DNA from: Devosia sp.
Lineage (GTDB): Bacteria > Pseudomonadota > Alphaproteobacteria > Rhizobiales > Devosiaceae
DNA: 64,000 nucleotides
Reading direction: 5' to 3'
Assembly (NCBI RefSeq): GCF_024707125.1
Contig: NZ_JANQAH010000009.1
Span: 248,001 to 312,000, forward strand
The position numbers and the translations under genes were made by a program. The notes beneath the pieces are model-generated. The model was given only the letters and a program-made list of their open reading frames with translations. It did not search any database and was not told where the DNA came from. This document shows, one piece after another, positions 56,795-64,000 of the stretch; positions within the stretch are counted from its first letter, which is position 1, and every line of letters starts with the position of its first letter.

Positions 56795-57346
56795 ATGAGC
56801 AGCACTATCGAACAGCTCAATGCCGAGCAGGTTGCCCTGCAGGCTGCCAAGCGCGAACTCCCTGAATTTACCCATGGCGATACCGTCAAGGTGTGGGTCA
56901 AGATTCGCGAAGGCGACAAGGAACGTCTCCAGGCCTATGAAGGCGTGGTGATCGCCCGCTCCGGCGGCGGCATCACCGAAAGCTTCACCGTGCGCAAGAT
57001 TTCGTACGGCGAAGGCGTGGAACGCGTTTTCCCGCTTTACTCGCCCAACATCGCTTCAGTTGAAGTGATCAAGCGCGGTAAGGTCCGTCGCGCCAAGCTC
57101 TACTACCTGCGTGATCGTCGCGGTAAGTCGGCTCGTATTTTCGAATCGACCAACGCTCGTACCCGCAAGATCGAAGCTGGCGAACGCGAAGCTGCCCAGG
57201 CCGCTCGCGAAGCCCGCGAAGCTGAAAAGATCGCTGCTGCCGAAGCCTTTGCCGCCGAACAAGCCGCCAAGGACGCTGAAGCCGCAGCCGCCGCTGCTGC
57301 AGCCGAACAGGCCGCAGCAACTGAAGGCGAAGCCAAGAGCGAATAA
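56795..57346 (+). CDS. rplS: 50S ribosomal protein L19 with a long C-terminal tail
   Basis: 183 residues from ATG 56795. The L19 core (residues 1-120) is intact: [56 protein letters not shown]. It is followed by about 60 residues of Ala/Glu/Lys-rich helix ending GEAKSE, a tail longer than in the E. coli protein but common in this bacterial group. L19 sits at the 30S-50S interface. A strong terminator follows. Confidence 0.96.
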   Translation: MSSTIEQLNAEQVALQAAKRELPEFTHGDTVKVWVKIREGDKERLQAYEGVVIARSGGGITESFTVRKISYGEGVERVFPLYSPNIASVEVIKRGKVRRAKLYYLRDRRGKSARIFESTNARTRKIEAGEREAAQAAREAREAEKIAAAEAFAAEQAAKDAEAAAAAAAAEQAAATEGEAKSE

Positions 57347-57370
57347 GCTTTTAGCGCAGCTTGAACGATC

Positions 57371-57398
57371 AAAGCCCGGCCGCAAGGTCGGGCTTTTT
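57371..57398 (+). terminator. Terminator of the rimM-trmD-rplS operon
   Basis: An 11-bp stem AAAGCCCGGCC / GGTCGGGCTTT (one G-T pair) with a GCAA loop, running into a T6 tract. Confidence 0.93.
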
Positions 57399-57524
57399 TG
57401 TTGGCGCCCCTGACAGCTCCCGTCAGCAGTGTGTCATGCCCCGCCATTTCCGGCTTTACCCCCGGCCCGGCTTGGTCCTAAAAGTGCCTCGGCCCCAAGC
57501 CTTGGAAAAAATCCGGATCTCCCC

Positions 57525-58337
57525 ATGACCCTTTCCGTCGTCACCTGGAACATCAATTCGGTTCGCCTGCGCCTCGATATGGTGCTCGATTTTCTGCGCC
57601 AATATCAGCCCGATGTTCTGATGCTGCAGGAGATCAAGTGCACCAATGACCAGTTCCCGCGGAATGCCTTCATCGAGAACGGCTATCCGCACATGGCCGT
57701 GCACGGCCAAAAGGGCTATCACGGCGTCGCCATCGTCTCGAAATTTCCGCTGACCGACGTATCGAGCCGCGTCTTCTGCGAGATTCCGGAATCGCGCCAT
57801 GTCTCGGCGCTGGTCGACATGGGCCACGGCCCGTTCACGCTGCACAATTTCTACATCCCGGCCGGCGGCGACGAGCCCGATCCGGAGATCAATCCCAAAT
57901 TCAAGCACAAGCTGGGGTTCCTATCGGAACTGAAGACCTGGTTCAATGAACCCGTCTTCCAGCGCGGCCATCTCATCGCCGGCGATTTCAACATCGCCCC
58001 GCACGAGAACGACGTCTGGAGCCACAAGCAGCTGCTGAAAATCGTCAGCCACACGCCGGTCGAAACCGAGGCGCTCAATGGCCTGCTGAGCGGCGGCCAT
58101 GGCTGGGTCGACGTTGTACGCAAGCACGTGCCCTACGATCAGAAACTCTATTCCTGGTGGAGCTATCGCAGCGCCGACTGGAATGCGGCCGACAAGGGCC
58201 GCCGCCTCGACCACATCTGGGCCACCGCCGACGTCGCCGAACAATCCAGTGGTGCCGAAATCATCCGCCCCGCCCGCGGCTGGACCGACAAGCCGTCAGA
58301 CCACGTGCCGGTCATTGCACGGTTCGTAAAACCCTGA
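57525..58337 (+). CDS. xthA: Exodeoxyribonuclease III
   Basis: 270 residues from ATG 57525. Endonuclease/exonuclease/phosphatase fold with VTWNINSVRLRL, LMLQEIKC (catalytic Glu), GYHGVAIVSK, LHNFYIPAGG, LIAGDFNIAP (Asp-Asn pair), GRRLDHIWA and the terminal SDHVPV histidine. It repairs abasic sites and acts as a 3'-5' exonuclease. It is transcribed separately from rplS, after the terminator. Confidence 0.95.
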   Translation: MTLSVVTWNINSVRLRLDMVLDFLRQYQPDVLMLQEIKCTNDQFPRNAFIENGYPHMAVHGQKGYHGVAIVSKFPLTDVSSRVFCEIPESRHVSALVDMGHGPFTLHNFYIPAGGDEPDPEINPKFKHKLGFLSELKTWFNEPVFQRGHLIAGDFNIAPHENDVWSHKQLLKIVSHTPVETEALNGLLSGGHGWVDVVRKHVPYDQKLYSWWSYRSADWNAADKGRRLDHIWATADVAEQSSGAEIIRPARGWTDKPSDHVPVIARFVKP

Positions 58338-58339
58338 CG

Positions 58340-59023
58340 TCACTCGTCGGTGGCATTGAGAAAGTGAGCTTCCCACTCACTTTCCGGCACCAGCTCACCC
58401 AGCGCATATTCGAAGGCGGCAACGCTGCGGATATCGGGCGCCACTGCGCAGCGATAGCGGATGTGGTGCCATTGGCCAGCGCTGCGGAACGCGCCGCCAT
58501 CGGCGACGAGGTCGAGCCCGCTCACCTCGATCGCCCCGAAGGCATAGCCGACAAGCGCATCCGGCGGCTCCCCCAGCCCGGCCTCGCGCAATTGCTCCAG
58601 CGCCTCGATATTGCAGATCTGGATAATCTGTTCCTGATCAGCCAATAGCGGAAAATTCTCCCGCACCTCGCTGTTTGCGGGGTCATTGAGAATCGATGCT
58701 GCGTAAAAATCCGTGGCTGCAACCATGCCATCGGCTTGCTGTTGTACGGGCAATGGCTGTGGGAGCCCCAATTCCTCGACCGGTTCGGCGACCGCCTCGC
58801 GCTCAACACCCGATGCAGAGACCATTTCGGCCCGATCTACCGGCCTGGAGGGCATTTCGGCTTCGGAAATGAGCTCGACCATGATTGCGCGCGAGGGTGG
58901 CACGGGCAGCGGTTTGGGCACCGACAGCCAGAAAACCGCACTCAACAACAGGCCATGTGCCAGCAGCGATCCGGCAAACGAACCCTGTCTCTGCCAATGG
59001 AAAAGAGAAAATGCGCCCCACAT
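58340..59023 (-). CDS. DUF930 family protein with membrane anchor
   Basis: 227 residues. One N-terminal hydrophobic helix (GSLLAHGLLLSAVFWLSV), resembling a TonB-like anchor, a Pro/Glu-rich linker, then DUF930: AASILNDPANSEVREN, EQIIQICNIEALEQLREAG, ALVGYAFGAIEVSGL, DGGAFRSAGQWHHIRYRC. DUF930 is restricted mostly to Hyphomicrobiales and is of unknown function, probably periplasmic. It is convergent with xthA, two bases apart. Confidence 0.82.
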   Translation of the reverse strand: MWGAFSLFHWQRQGSFAGSLLAHGLLLSAVFWLSVPKPLPVPPSRAIMVELISEAEMPSRPVDRAEMVSASGVEREAVAEPVEELGLPQPLPVQQQADGMVAATDFYAASILNDPANSEVRENFPLLADQEQIIQICNIEALEQLREAGLGEPPDALVGYAFGAIEVSGLDLVADGGAFRSAGQWHHIRYRCAVAPDIRSVAAFEYALGELVPESEWEAHFLNATDE

Positions 59024-59065
59024 GATGTCGGCGTGAACCGGCTTTGCGGCTGATTTTGGGAGGTT

Positions 59066-59524
59066 TTATTTGCTCTTCATCTTCCGCCGGAGCGGGTCGA
59101 GCGCCCCGAGATAGCCGGTCAGCTCCCGCTCGATCCGCTGCGCGGCTTTCTGAGCCAGCTCAGGATATTGCCGAATGAGCTTCAAAAACGCGGTGCGCGG
59201 CACGAAGAGCAATTCGCAATCGGTGACGGCGGTGATGGTCACCGGCCGCGGCTTATCGAGAATCAGCGCCATGGTCGAAATGACGCTGCCGGGCTCCGAC
59301 AGCGCATAGGGCTTTCCAGCCTCGACACCCTCATTGCGCGCCTTGAGCGTGCCTTCGATGAGCACATAGGCGCCCTCGGGCACCGTGCCGGCCTTGTAGA
59401 TGATTTCGTCGGCTTCGACATGGCGGCGATCGCTGGCAAAGCCCAGCATGCGCCGCTGCTCGTCGTCACACATCATGAAGAAATCGGCCCGCCCCAGAAT
59501 GGCGGCCGCATCGTCCATTCTCAT
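59066..59524 (-). CDS. Cyclic nucleotide-binding domain protein without HTH
   Basis: 152 residues. One cNMP-binding domain: IIYKAGTVPEGAYVLIEGTL, LSEPGSVISTMALILDKPRPVTITAVTDCELL and a C-terminal helix. The phosphate-binding cassette PGSVISTMAL is shortened against the CRP G-E-x-A pattern, so nucleotide binding is doubtful. No helix-turn-helix follows, so it is not a CRP-type regulator; it may bind a partner protein. Confidence 0.85.
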   Translation of the reverse strand: MRMDDAAAILGRADFFMMCDDEQRRMLGFASDRRHVEADEIIYKAGTVPEGAYVLIEGTLKARNEGVEAGKPYALSEPGSVISTMALILDKPRPVTITAVTDCELLFVPRTAFLKLIRQYPELAQKAAQRIERELTGYLGALDPLRRKMKSK

Positions 59525-59631
59525 CAGCCACAGACCCGAATGCGCCCCGCCCGCTGAAAAGTTTCCGGCGGGTCAACGCATCTGTCTATAGGGCAGTTTT
59601 TCCACTTTATGAACACCCTTGACGGGCATCA

Positions 59632-60315
59632 TCACGGAACGAGGCGATATCCCCCGTCTTCCGTCACCAGAAGCCGTGCATTGGAGGGGTCGCGCTCGAT
59701 CTTCTGGCGCAGGCGATAGATGTGCGTCTCGAGCGTATGCGTGGTCACGCGGTTGTTGTAGCCCCAGACTTCTTTGAGCAGCACGTCGCGCGTAATCGTC
59801 TTCGGCCCCTGGCGGTATAGGTACTTCAGGATGGACGTTTCCTTGTCCGTCAGCCGCACCTTTATGCCGTCATTGCTTTCCAGCAGCTTTGCCGCCGGCT
59901 GAAAGCTGTACTGGCCGATGGTGAAGACGGCATCCTCGCTTTGGTCGTGCTGGCGCAGCGCCGCGTTGATGCGCGCCAGAAGGACGGGAAAGCGAAATGG
60001 CTTGGTGAGATAATCATTGGCGCCCGAATCGAGCCCCTTGATCTCATCGGCTTCGCTGTCGTGCCCGGTCAGCATCAGCACGGGGCTCTTGAAACCCTCC
60101 TGGCGCATCAGCTTGACCGCATCGCGACCATCCATGTCGGGCAGGCCGACATCGAGGATCGTCAGCTCGACATTGTTCTCGCGCAGGGCTTTCAGCGCAT
60201 CATTGGCGGTGCCGGCTTCGACTATGTCGAATTCAGGCTGGCTCTTGAGCTGTTCGACCAGGGTTTCGCGAAGATCCGCATCGTCGTCCACAACAAGGAT
60301 GCGTCGCTTATTCAT
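59632..60315 (-). CDS. OmpR-family response regulator, CenR/OtpR-like
   Basis: 227 residues. Receiver domain: acidic pocket DDD near residues 10-12, phospho-Asp in LTILDVGLPDMDG, the Thr in LMLTGHDS and Lys in YLTKPFRFP. C-terminal winged helix: VRLTDKETSILKYLYRQG and THTLETHIYRLRQKIERD. The sequence strongly resembles the CenR/OtpR group involved in envelope control in alphaproteobacteria; the name is inferred. No histidine kinase gene is adjacent. Confidence 0.85.
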   Translation of the reverse strand: MNKRRILVVDDDADLRETLVEQLKSQPEFDIVEAGTANDALKALRENNVELTILDVGLPDMDGRDAVKLMRQEGFKSPVLMLTGHDSEADEIKGLDSGANDYLTKPFRFPVLLARINAALRQHDQSEDAVFTIGQYSFQPAAKLLESNDGIKVRLTDKETSILKYLYRQGPKTITRDVLLKEVWGYNNRVTTHTLETHIYRLRQKIERDPSNARLLVTEDGGYRLVP

Positions 60316-60443
60316 TGCAGTCTCCGGTCTTTTTCACTCAGCGGACCAAGATCACATCATTGCGACCTGTTCTTGGCCCGCCAATCACATCGACGTTATT
60401 CGGCTCAAAGTAACGCCTAGGCCCTGGAAAAAGTTGCAGCGCT

Positions 60444-61127
60444 TCAGACTTGAGTGCGCCGCCCAAAGAGCGCCGAGCCCACGCGAACATGGGTGGCGCC
60501 CATGGCAATGGCGGTCTCGAAATCCCCGCTCATGCCCATGGAGAGGTTTTCAACGCCCGCCAGCTTCCCCAGCGCTGCGAGATGCGCAAAGTACGGCCCG
60601 GCCGGCTGGCCATCGGGCGGAATGCACATCAGGCCCACGATATCGAGCCCATGCACCTCGCGGCAACGCCGCACGAAATCCACGGCCTCATCCACGGAAA
60701 TGCCGACCTTCTGCTCCTCGCCGCCAATATTGACCTGCACGAAGCAGGGCAGGCGCTTTCCGGCGCGTTGCATCTCTTCGGCCAGCACAGCGGCCAGTTT
60801 CTCACGATCGACCGTCTCGATGACATCGAACAACGCCACGGCTTCCCGCGCCTTGTTGGTCTGCAGCGGTCCGATCAGATGGAGCACCACATCGGGAAAA
60901 GCCTCACGCAGACCCGGCCATTTTTCCTTGGCCTCCTGCACGCGATTCTCGCCAAAGACGCGCTGCCCCGCCTCCAGAAATGGTCGCACCGCCTCGGCGT
61001 CAAAAGTCTTCGACACGGCAATGAGTTCGACGCTTTCAGGCGGCGTGCCGAAGCGGCGCCGCGCCTTTTCCATGCGGGTTGTGATGTAGTCGAGCGCTGC
61101 GCGAGCGCCATTGACGCGATCGGCCAT
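60444..61127 (-). CDS. YggS/PROSC family PLP homeostasis protein
   Basis: 227 residues from ATG 61125-61127, the usual family start (MADRVNGARAALDYI). PLP-lysine in VELIAVSKTFDAEAV; GENRVQEAKEKWP, LHLIGPLQTNKAREAV, VQVNIGGEEQKVGI, GLMCIPP and LSMGMSGDFETAIAMG are the signature blocks. It binds pyridoxal phosphate and balances B6 and amino acid pools; it has no known catalytic reaction. Divergent from leuS. Confidence 0.94.
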   Translation of the reverse strand: MADRVNGARAALDYITTRMEKARRRFGTPPESVELIAVSKTFDAEAVRPFLEAGQRVFGENRVQEAKEKWPGLREAFPDVVLHLIGPLQTNKAREAVALFDVIETVDREKLAAVLAEEMQRAGKRLPCFVQVNIGGEEQKVGISVDEAVDFVRRCREVHGLDIVGLMCIPPDGQPAGPYFAHLAALGKLAGVENLSMGMSGDFETAIAMGATHVRVGSALFGRRTQV

Positions 61128-61266
61128 GAGAAGGCCCCGTTTCTGTTGACCTTGAGGGGGATTTCTGGTGATGGTCCGGTAGCCAAAATCCCCCAAAAGC
61201 GCAAGCTGGCCCAGCCCTTTGAGGTCAAACGCGCGCTTCGGACAAAGAATTTTCAAGGACGAGCAA

Positions 61267-63879
61267 GTGAGCGGCGAACGCTACAATCCGCGCGAAAGCG
61301 AACCGAAATGGCAGAAGATCTGGGACGATGCGAAGAGCTTCGTCACCGCCAATGACGATCCGCGCGAGCCCTACTACGTCCTAGAAATGTTCCCGTACCC
61401 GTCCGGGCGCATCCATATGGGCCACGTGCGCAACTATTCCATGGGCGATGTCGTGGCGCGCTATTATCGCGCCCGCGGCCGCAACGTGCTCCACCCCATG
61501 GGTTGGGACGCCTTTGGCCTGCCGGCGGAAAATGCCGCCATCGAGCGCAAGACCCATCCCGGCACCTGGACCTACCAGAACATCGAGGCGATGAAGGCGC
61601 AGCTCAAGTCGATGGGTCTCTCCATCGACTGGACGCGCGAATTCGCCACCTGCTCGCCCGAATACTATCAGCACCAGCAGGCCCTCTTCATCGACATGCT
61701 CGAAGCAGGCCTGATCACGCGGAAAAATTCCAAGGTGAACTGGGACCCGGTCGACATGACTGTGCTCGCCAATGAGCAGGTCATCGATGGGCGGGGCTGG
61801 CGCTCCGGAGCCGTGGTGGAACAGCGCGAGCTGACCCAGTGGTTCTTCAAGATTTCGGATTTTGCCGAGGACCTCTTGGAGGCCCTCGACACCCTGACCG
61901 AATGGCCGGAAAAAGTCCGCACCATGCAGCGCAACTGGATCGGCAAGTCCGAAGGCCTGCGCCTGCTGTTCGAACTGGCTCCGTCGGACAAGACCGATGC
62001 CACAAGCATCGAAGTCTTCACCACGCGCCCGGACACCATTTTTGGTGCCTCCTTCGTCGGCCTCTCGCCTGACCACCCGCTGACGACTGCTTTGGCTGCT
62101 AACAATCCGGCCCTGGCCGAATTCGTCGCCGAATGCCATCGCCACGGCACGGCCACGGAAACGCTGGAAAAGGCGGAAAAGCAGGGCTTTGACACCGGTC
62201 TCCGCGTAAAACACCCGGTCATCGAAGGCGAGACCCTGCCCGTCTATGTCGCCAACTTCATCCTGATGGATTATGGCACCGGCGCCATTTTCGGCTGCCC
62301 GGCGCATGACCAGCGCGACCTCGACCTTGCTCGCAAATATGGGCTCAGCGTCATCCCCGTCGTGCTGCCGCACGGCGCTGACCCGGCAACGTTCGAAGTC
62401 GGCAACGAAGCCTATGTTGACGCTGGCAACATCTTCAATTCCGGTTTCCTCGATGGCCTTTCCATCGACGATGCCAAGAAAAAGATTGCCGAGCACTTTG
62501 GCGCGCTTACCGTCGACGGCAAGGTCCAGGGCAAGGTCGAAGTGAACTATCGCCTCCGCGATTGGGGCATTTCGCGCCAGCGCTATTGGGGCTGCCCGAT
62601 CCCGGTCGTGCATTGCGAAGTCTGCGGCACCATTCCCGTGCCCAAGAAGGACCTGCCGGTCCGCCTGCCCGACGATGTCACCTTCGACAAGCCGGGCAAC
62701 GCCCTCGACCACCACCCGACCTGGAAGCACGTCCACTGTCCGCAGTGTGGTGCTTCGGCTCGTCGCGAAACCGACACCATGGACACTTTTGTGGATTCGT
62801 CCTGGTATTTTGCCCGTTTCACCGCACCCCAGGCCGATACCCCGACCGTGCCGGCCGTCGCCAATCGCTGGCTGCCGGTTGACCAGTATATCGGCGGCGT
62901 CGAGCACGCGATTTTGCACCTGCTCTATTCGCGCTTCTTCACCCGCGCCATGAAGGCAACCGGGCACGTCGACATCAGCGAACCCTTCAAGGGCCTCTTC
63001 ACCCAGGGCATGGTGACGCACGAGACCTACAAGTCTCAATCAGGCGAGTGGGTAAACCCCACCGAAATCGTCATTGAAGCCAATGGCGATACCCGCACTG
63101 CTCGCGATCTCAAGACCGGCGCGCCGATCAGCATCGGCTCGGTCGAAAAGATGAGCAAATCCAAGAAGAACGTGGTGGATCCCGACGAGATCGTCGCCAC
63201 CTATGGCGCCGATACCGCTCGCTGGTTCATGCTCTCGGATTCTCCGCCGGAACGCGACGTGCAGTGGACCGAAGCCGGCGTCGAAGGCGCCAGCCGCTTC
63301 CAGCAGCGCGTCTGGCGCCTGGTCAATGAATCGATCGAGATTGCCAAACAATCTTCGGAGACTGTTTCGTCAAGCGACGCTTCTGACGCCCTGGGCTTGC
63401 GCCGCATCATCCATCGCTCTGTTCATGGCATCGCTCACGACATCGAAGGCCTGCGCTTCAACCGCGCCGTCGCCCAGATCTATGAGCTGACCAATGCCCT
63501 GACCAAGGCGCTGGGCAGCAATCTGGGCTCTGCCCAGCGCGCCGCGATCGCCGAAGGCGTCGAAAAGCTGACGATCCTTCTGAGCCCGATGATGCCGCAC
63601 CTCTCGGAAACCTGCTGGGAAGTGCTTGGAAAGACTGGCCTTGTCGCCGACGCCCGCTGGCCGGACGTTGATGCGGCCCTGCTGGTCGACGACGAAGTGA
63701 CCCTGCCGATCCAGATCAACGGCAAGCGCCGCGCCGAAATCTCGGTGGCCAAGGGTCTTGCCGCCGCCGAAGTCGAACAACGCGTCTTGTCACTCGACGA
63801 AGTTGTCCGCATTCTGGAGGGCAAGGCCCCGAAGAAAATCGTCGTGGTGCAAGACAGGATCGTCAATGTCGTTGTCTAG
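61267..63879 (+). CDS. leuS: Leucyl-tRNA synthetase
   Basis: 870 residues from GTG 61267, chosen because AAGGA lies seven bases upstream and the family begins at [13 protein letters not shown]; a longer start at 61219 has no support. Class I motifs: HMGH at 50-53 and KMSKS at 628-632. The CP1 editing domain ([29 protein letters not shown]) and a zinc-type CEVCGTIP / CPQCGA pair are present. Its stop overlaps lptE. Confidence 0.97.
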   Translation: MSGERYNPRESEPKWQKIWDDAKSFVTANDDPREPYYVLEMFPYPSGRIHMGHVRNYSMGDVVARYYRARGRNVLHPMGWDAFGLPAENAAIERKTHPGTWTYQNIEAMKAQLKSMGLSIDWTREFATCSPEYYQHQQALFIDMLEAGLITRKNSKVNWDPVDMTVLANEQVIDGRGWRSGAVVEQRELTQWFFKISDFAEDLLEALDTLTEWPEKVRTMQRNWIGKSEGLRLLFELAPSDKTDATSIEVFTTRPDTIFGASFVGLSPDHPLTTALAANNPALAEFVAECHRHGTATETLEKAEKQGFDTGLRVKHPVIEGETLPVYVANFILMDYGTGAIFGCPAHDQRDLDLARKYGLSVIPVVLPHGADPATFEVGNEAYVDAGNIFNSGFLDGLSIDDAKKKIAEHFGALTVDGKVQGKVEVNYRLRDWGISRQRYWGCPIPVVHCEVCGTIPVPKKDLPVRLPDDVTFDKPGNALDHHPTWKHVHCPQCGASARRETDTMDTFVDSSWYFARFTAPQADTPTVPAVANRWLPVDQYIGGVEHAILHLLYSRFFTRAMKATGHVDISEPFKGLFTQGMVTHETYKSQSGEWVNPTEIVIEANGDTRTARDLKTGAPISIGSVEKMSKSKKNVVDPDEIVATYGADTARWFMLSDSPPERDVQWTEAGVEGASRFQQRVWRLVNESIEIAKQSSETVSSSDASDALGLRRIIHRSVHGIAHDIEGLRFNRAVAQIYELTNALTKALGSNLGSAQRAAIAEGVEKLTILLSPMMPHLSETCWEVLGKTGLVADARWPDVDAALLVDDEVTLPIQINGKRRAEISVAKGLAAAEVEQRVLSLDEVVRILEGKAPKKIVVVQDRIVNVVV

Positions 63880-64000
63880 GCTCAAGCACCTCGCCCTGAT
63901 CGTCCCCCTTGCCCTGGCTTCGGCCGGGCTTGGGGCCTGTTCCTTCCAGCCCGTCTATTCGGGCGCGCTGGCCGAAAAGCCGCAACTGCAGCTTGCTTAT
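63866..64000 (+). CDS. lptE: LPS-assembly lipoprotein LptE, N-terminal part
   Basis: Starts at ATG 63866 inside the leuS 3' end (14-nt overlap) and runs off the right edge; 45 residues are visible. A lipoprotein signal peptide ([17 protein letters not shown]) has its acylated Cys at residue 25, followed by SFQPVYSG, typical of the alphaproteobacterial LptE start. LptE plugs LptD in the outer membrane. The leuS-lptE order is the common one. The call rests on this short stretch plus context. Confidence 0.85.
   Translation, partial: MSLSRLKHLALIVPLALASAGLGACSFQPVYSGALAEKPQLQLAY

Overview
The window is a gene-dense, GC-rich chromosomal segment from an alphaproteobacterium of the Hyphomicrobiales type. 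A Devosiaceae-like genome is my impression from the proteins, but the genus cannot be proven from sequence alone. Support for the class: an ImuA-ImuB-DnaE2 mutagenesis cassette behind a GTTC-N7-GTTC SOS box, IalB-family secreted proteins, DUF2794, a Mic60/mitofilin gene inside a heme cluster, a cytochrome c maturation operon next to aconitase, and intergenic mosaic repeats of rhizobial style. There is no prophage, insertion sequence, rRNA operon or CRISPR array. The one tRNA is tRNA-Thr(CGT).

Layout. 1-6.5 kb (mostly minus): a secreted protein fragment, nudK, a PaiB-like gene, the ArgO exporter with its divergent LysR regulator, an SRPBCC protein, and ccmABCDG. 6.6-15.4 kb: acnA, a DUF1223 protein, a structured intergenic region that may encode a minus-strand sRNA, DUF2794, acetyltransferases, a P-loop kinase, a Bax-inhibitor-1 protein, thpR and two tandem IalB-like proteins. 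15.4-25.9 kb: rlmN with an HNH gene, rlmJ, a LysE exporter, an Lrp regulator, argG with a CPT-like kinase, a PAS-PAS-GGDEF-EAL protein coupled to a sigma-like factor, VOC and DHFR-like proteins; two inverted copies of a hairpin-rich repeat flank this region. 25.9-37.6 kb: H+-pyrophosphatase hppA, small membrane and secreted proteins, DedA, typA, a membrane diguanylate cyclase, MarR, DUF3445, soluble ppa, Usp and TerB. 37.8-43.7 kb: the SOS mutasome. 43.7-47.6 kb: phhB, a membrane GGDEF-EAL protein, a FeeM-like acyltransferase and the tRNA. 47.6-54.8 kb: hemY-mic60-hemD-hemC divergent from tsaD-gpsA-yciI-EVE. 55.4-64 kb: rimM-trmD-rplS, xthA, DUF930, a cNMP-binding protein, a CenR/OtpR-like response regulator, a YggS protein, leuS and the start of lptE.

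The genes are mainly housekeeping: cytochrome c and heme supply, rRNA and tRNA modification, pyrophosphate disposal, and c-di-GMP signalling (three GGDEF proteins, two with intact EAL domains).

Four conserved genes (paiB-like, ccmA, dnaE2, trmD) are each broken by a single-base indel in or next to a short homopolymer. Because trmD and ccmA would normally be needed, base-calling or assembly error is the likeliest cause. The most interesting non-coding signals are the two-copy nested-hairpin repeat, the candidate sRNA, and two leaders (hppA, rimM) whose ribosome-binding sites lie inside predicted hairpins.
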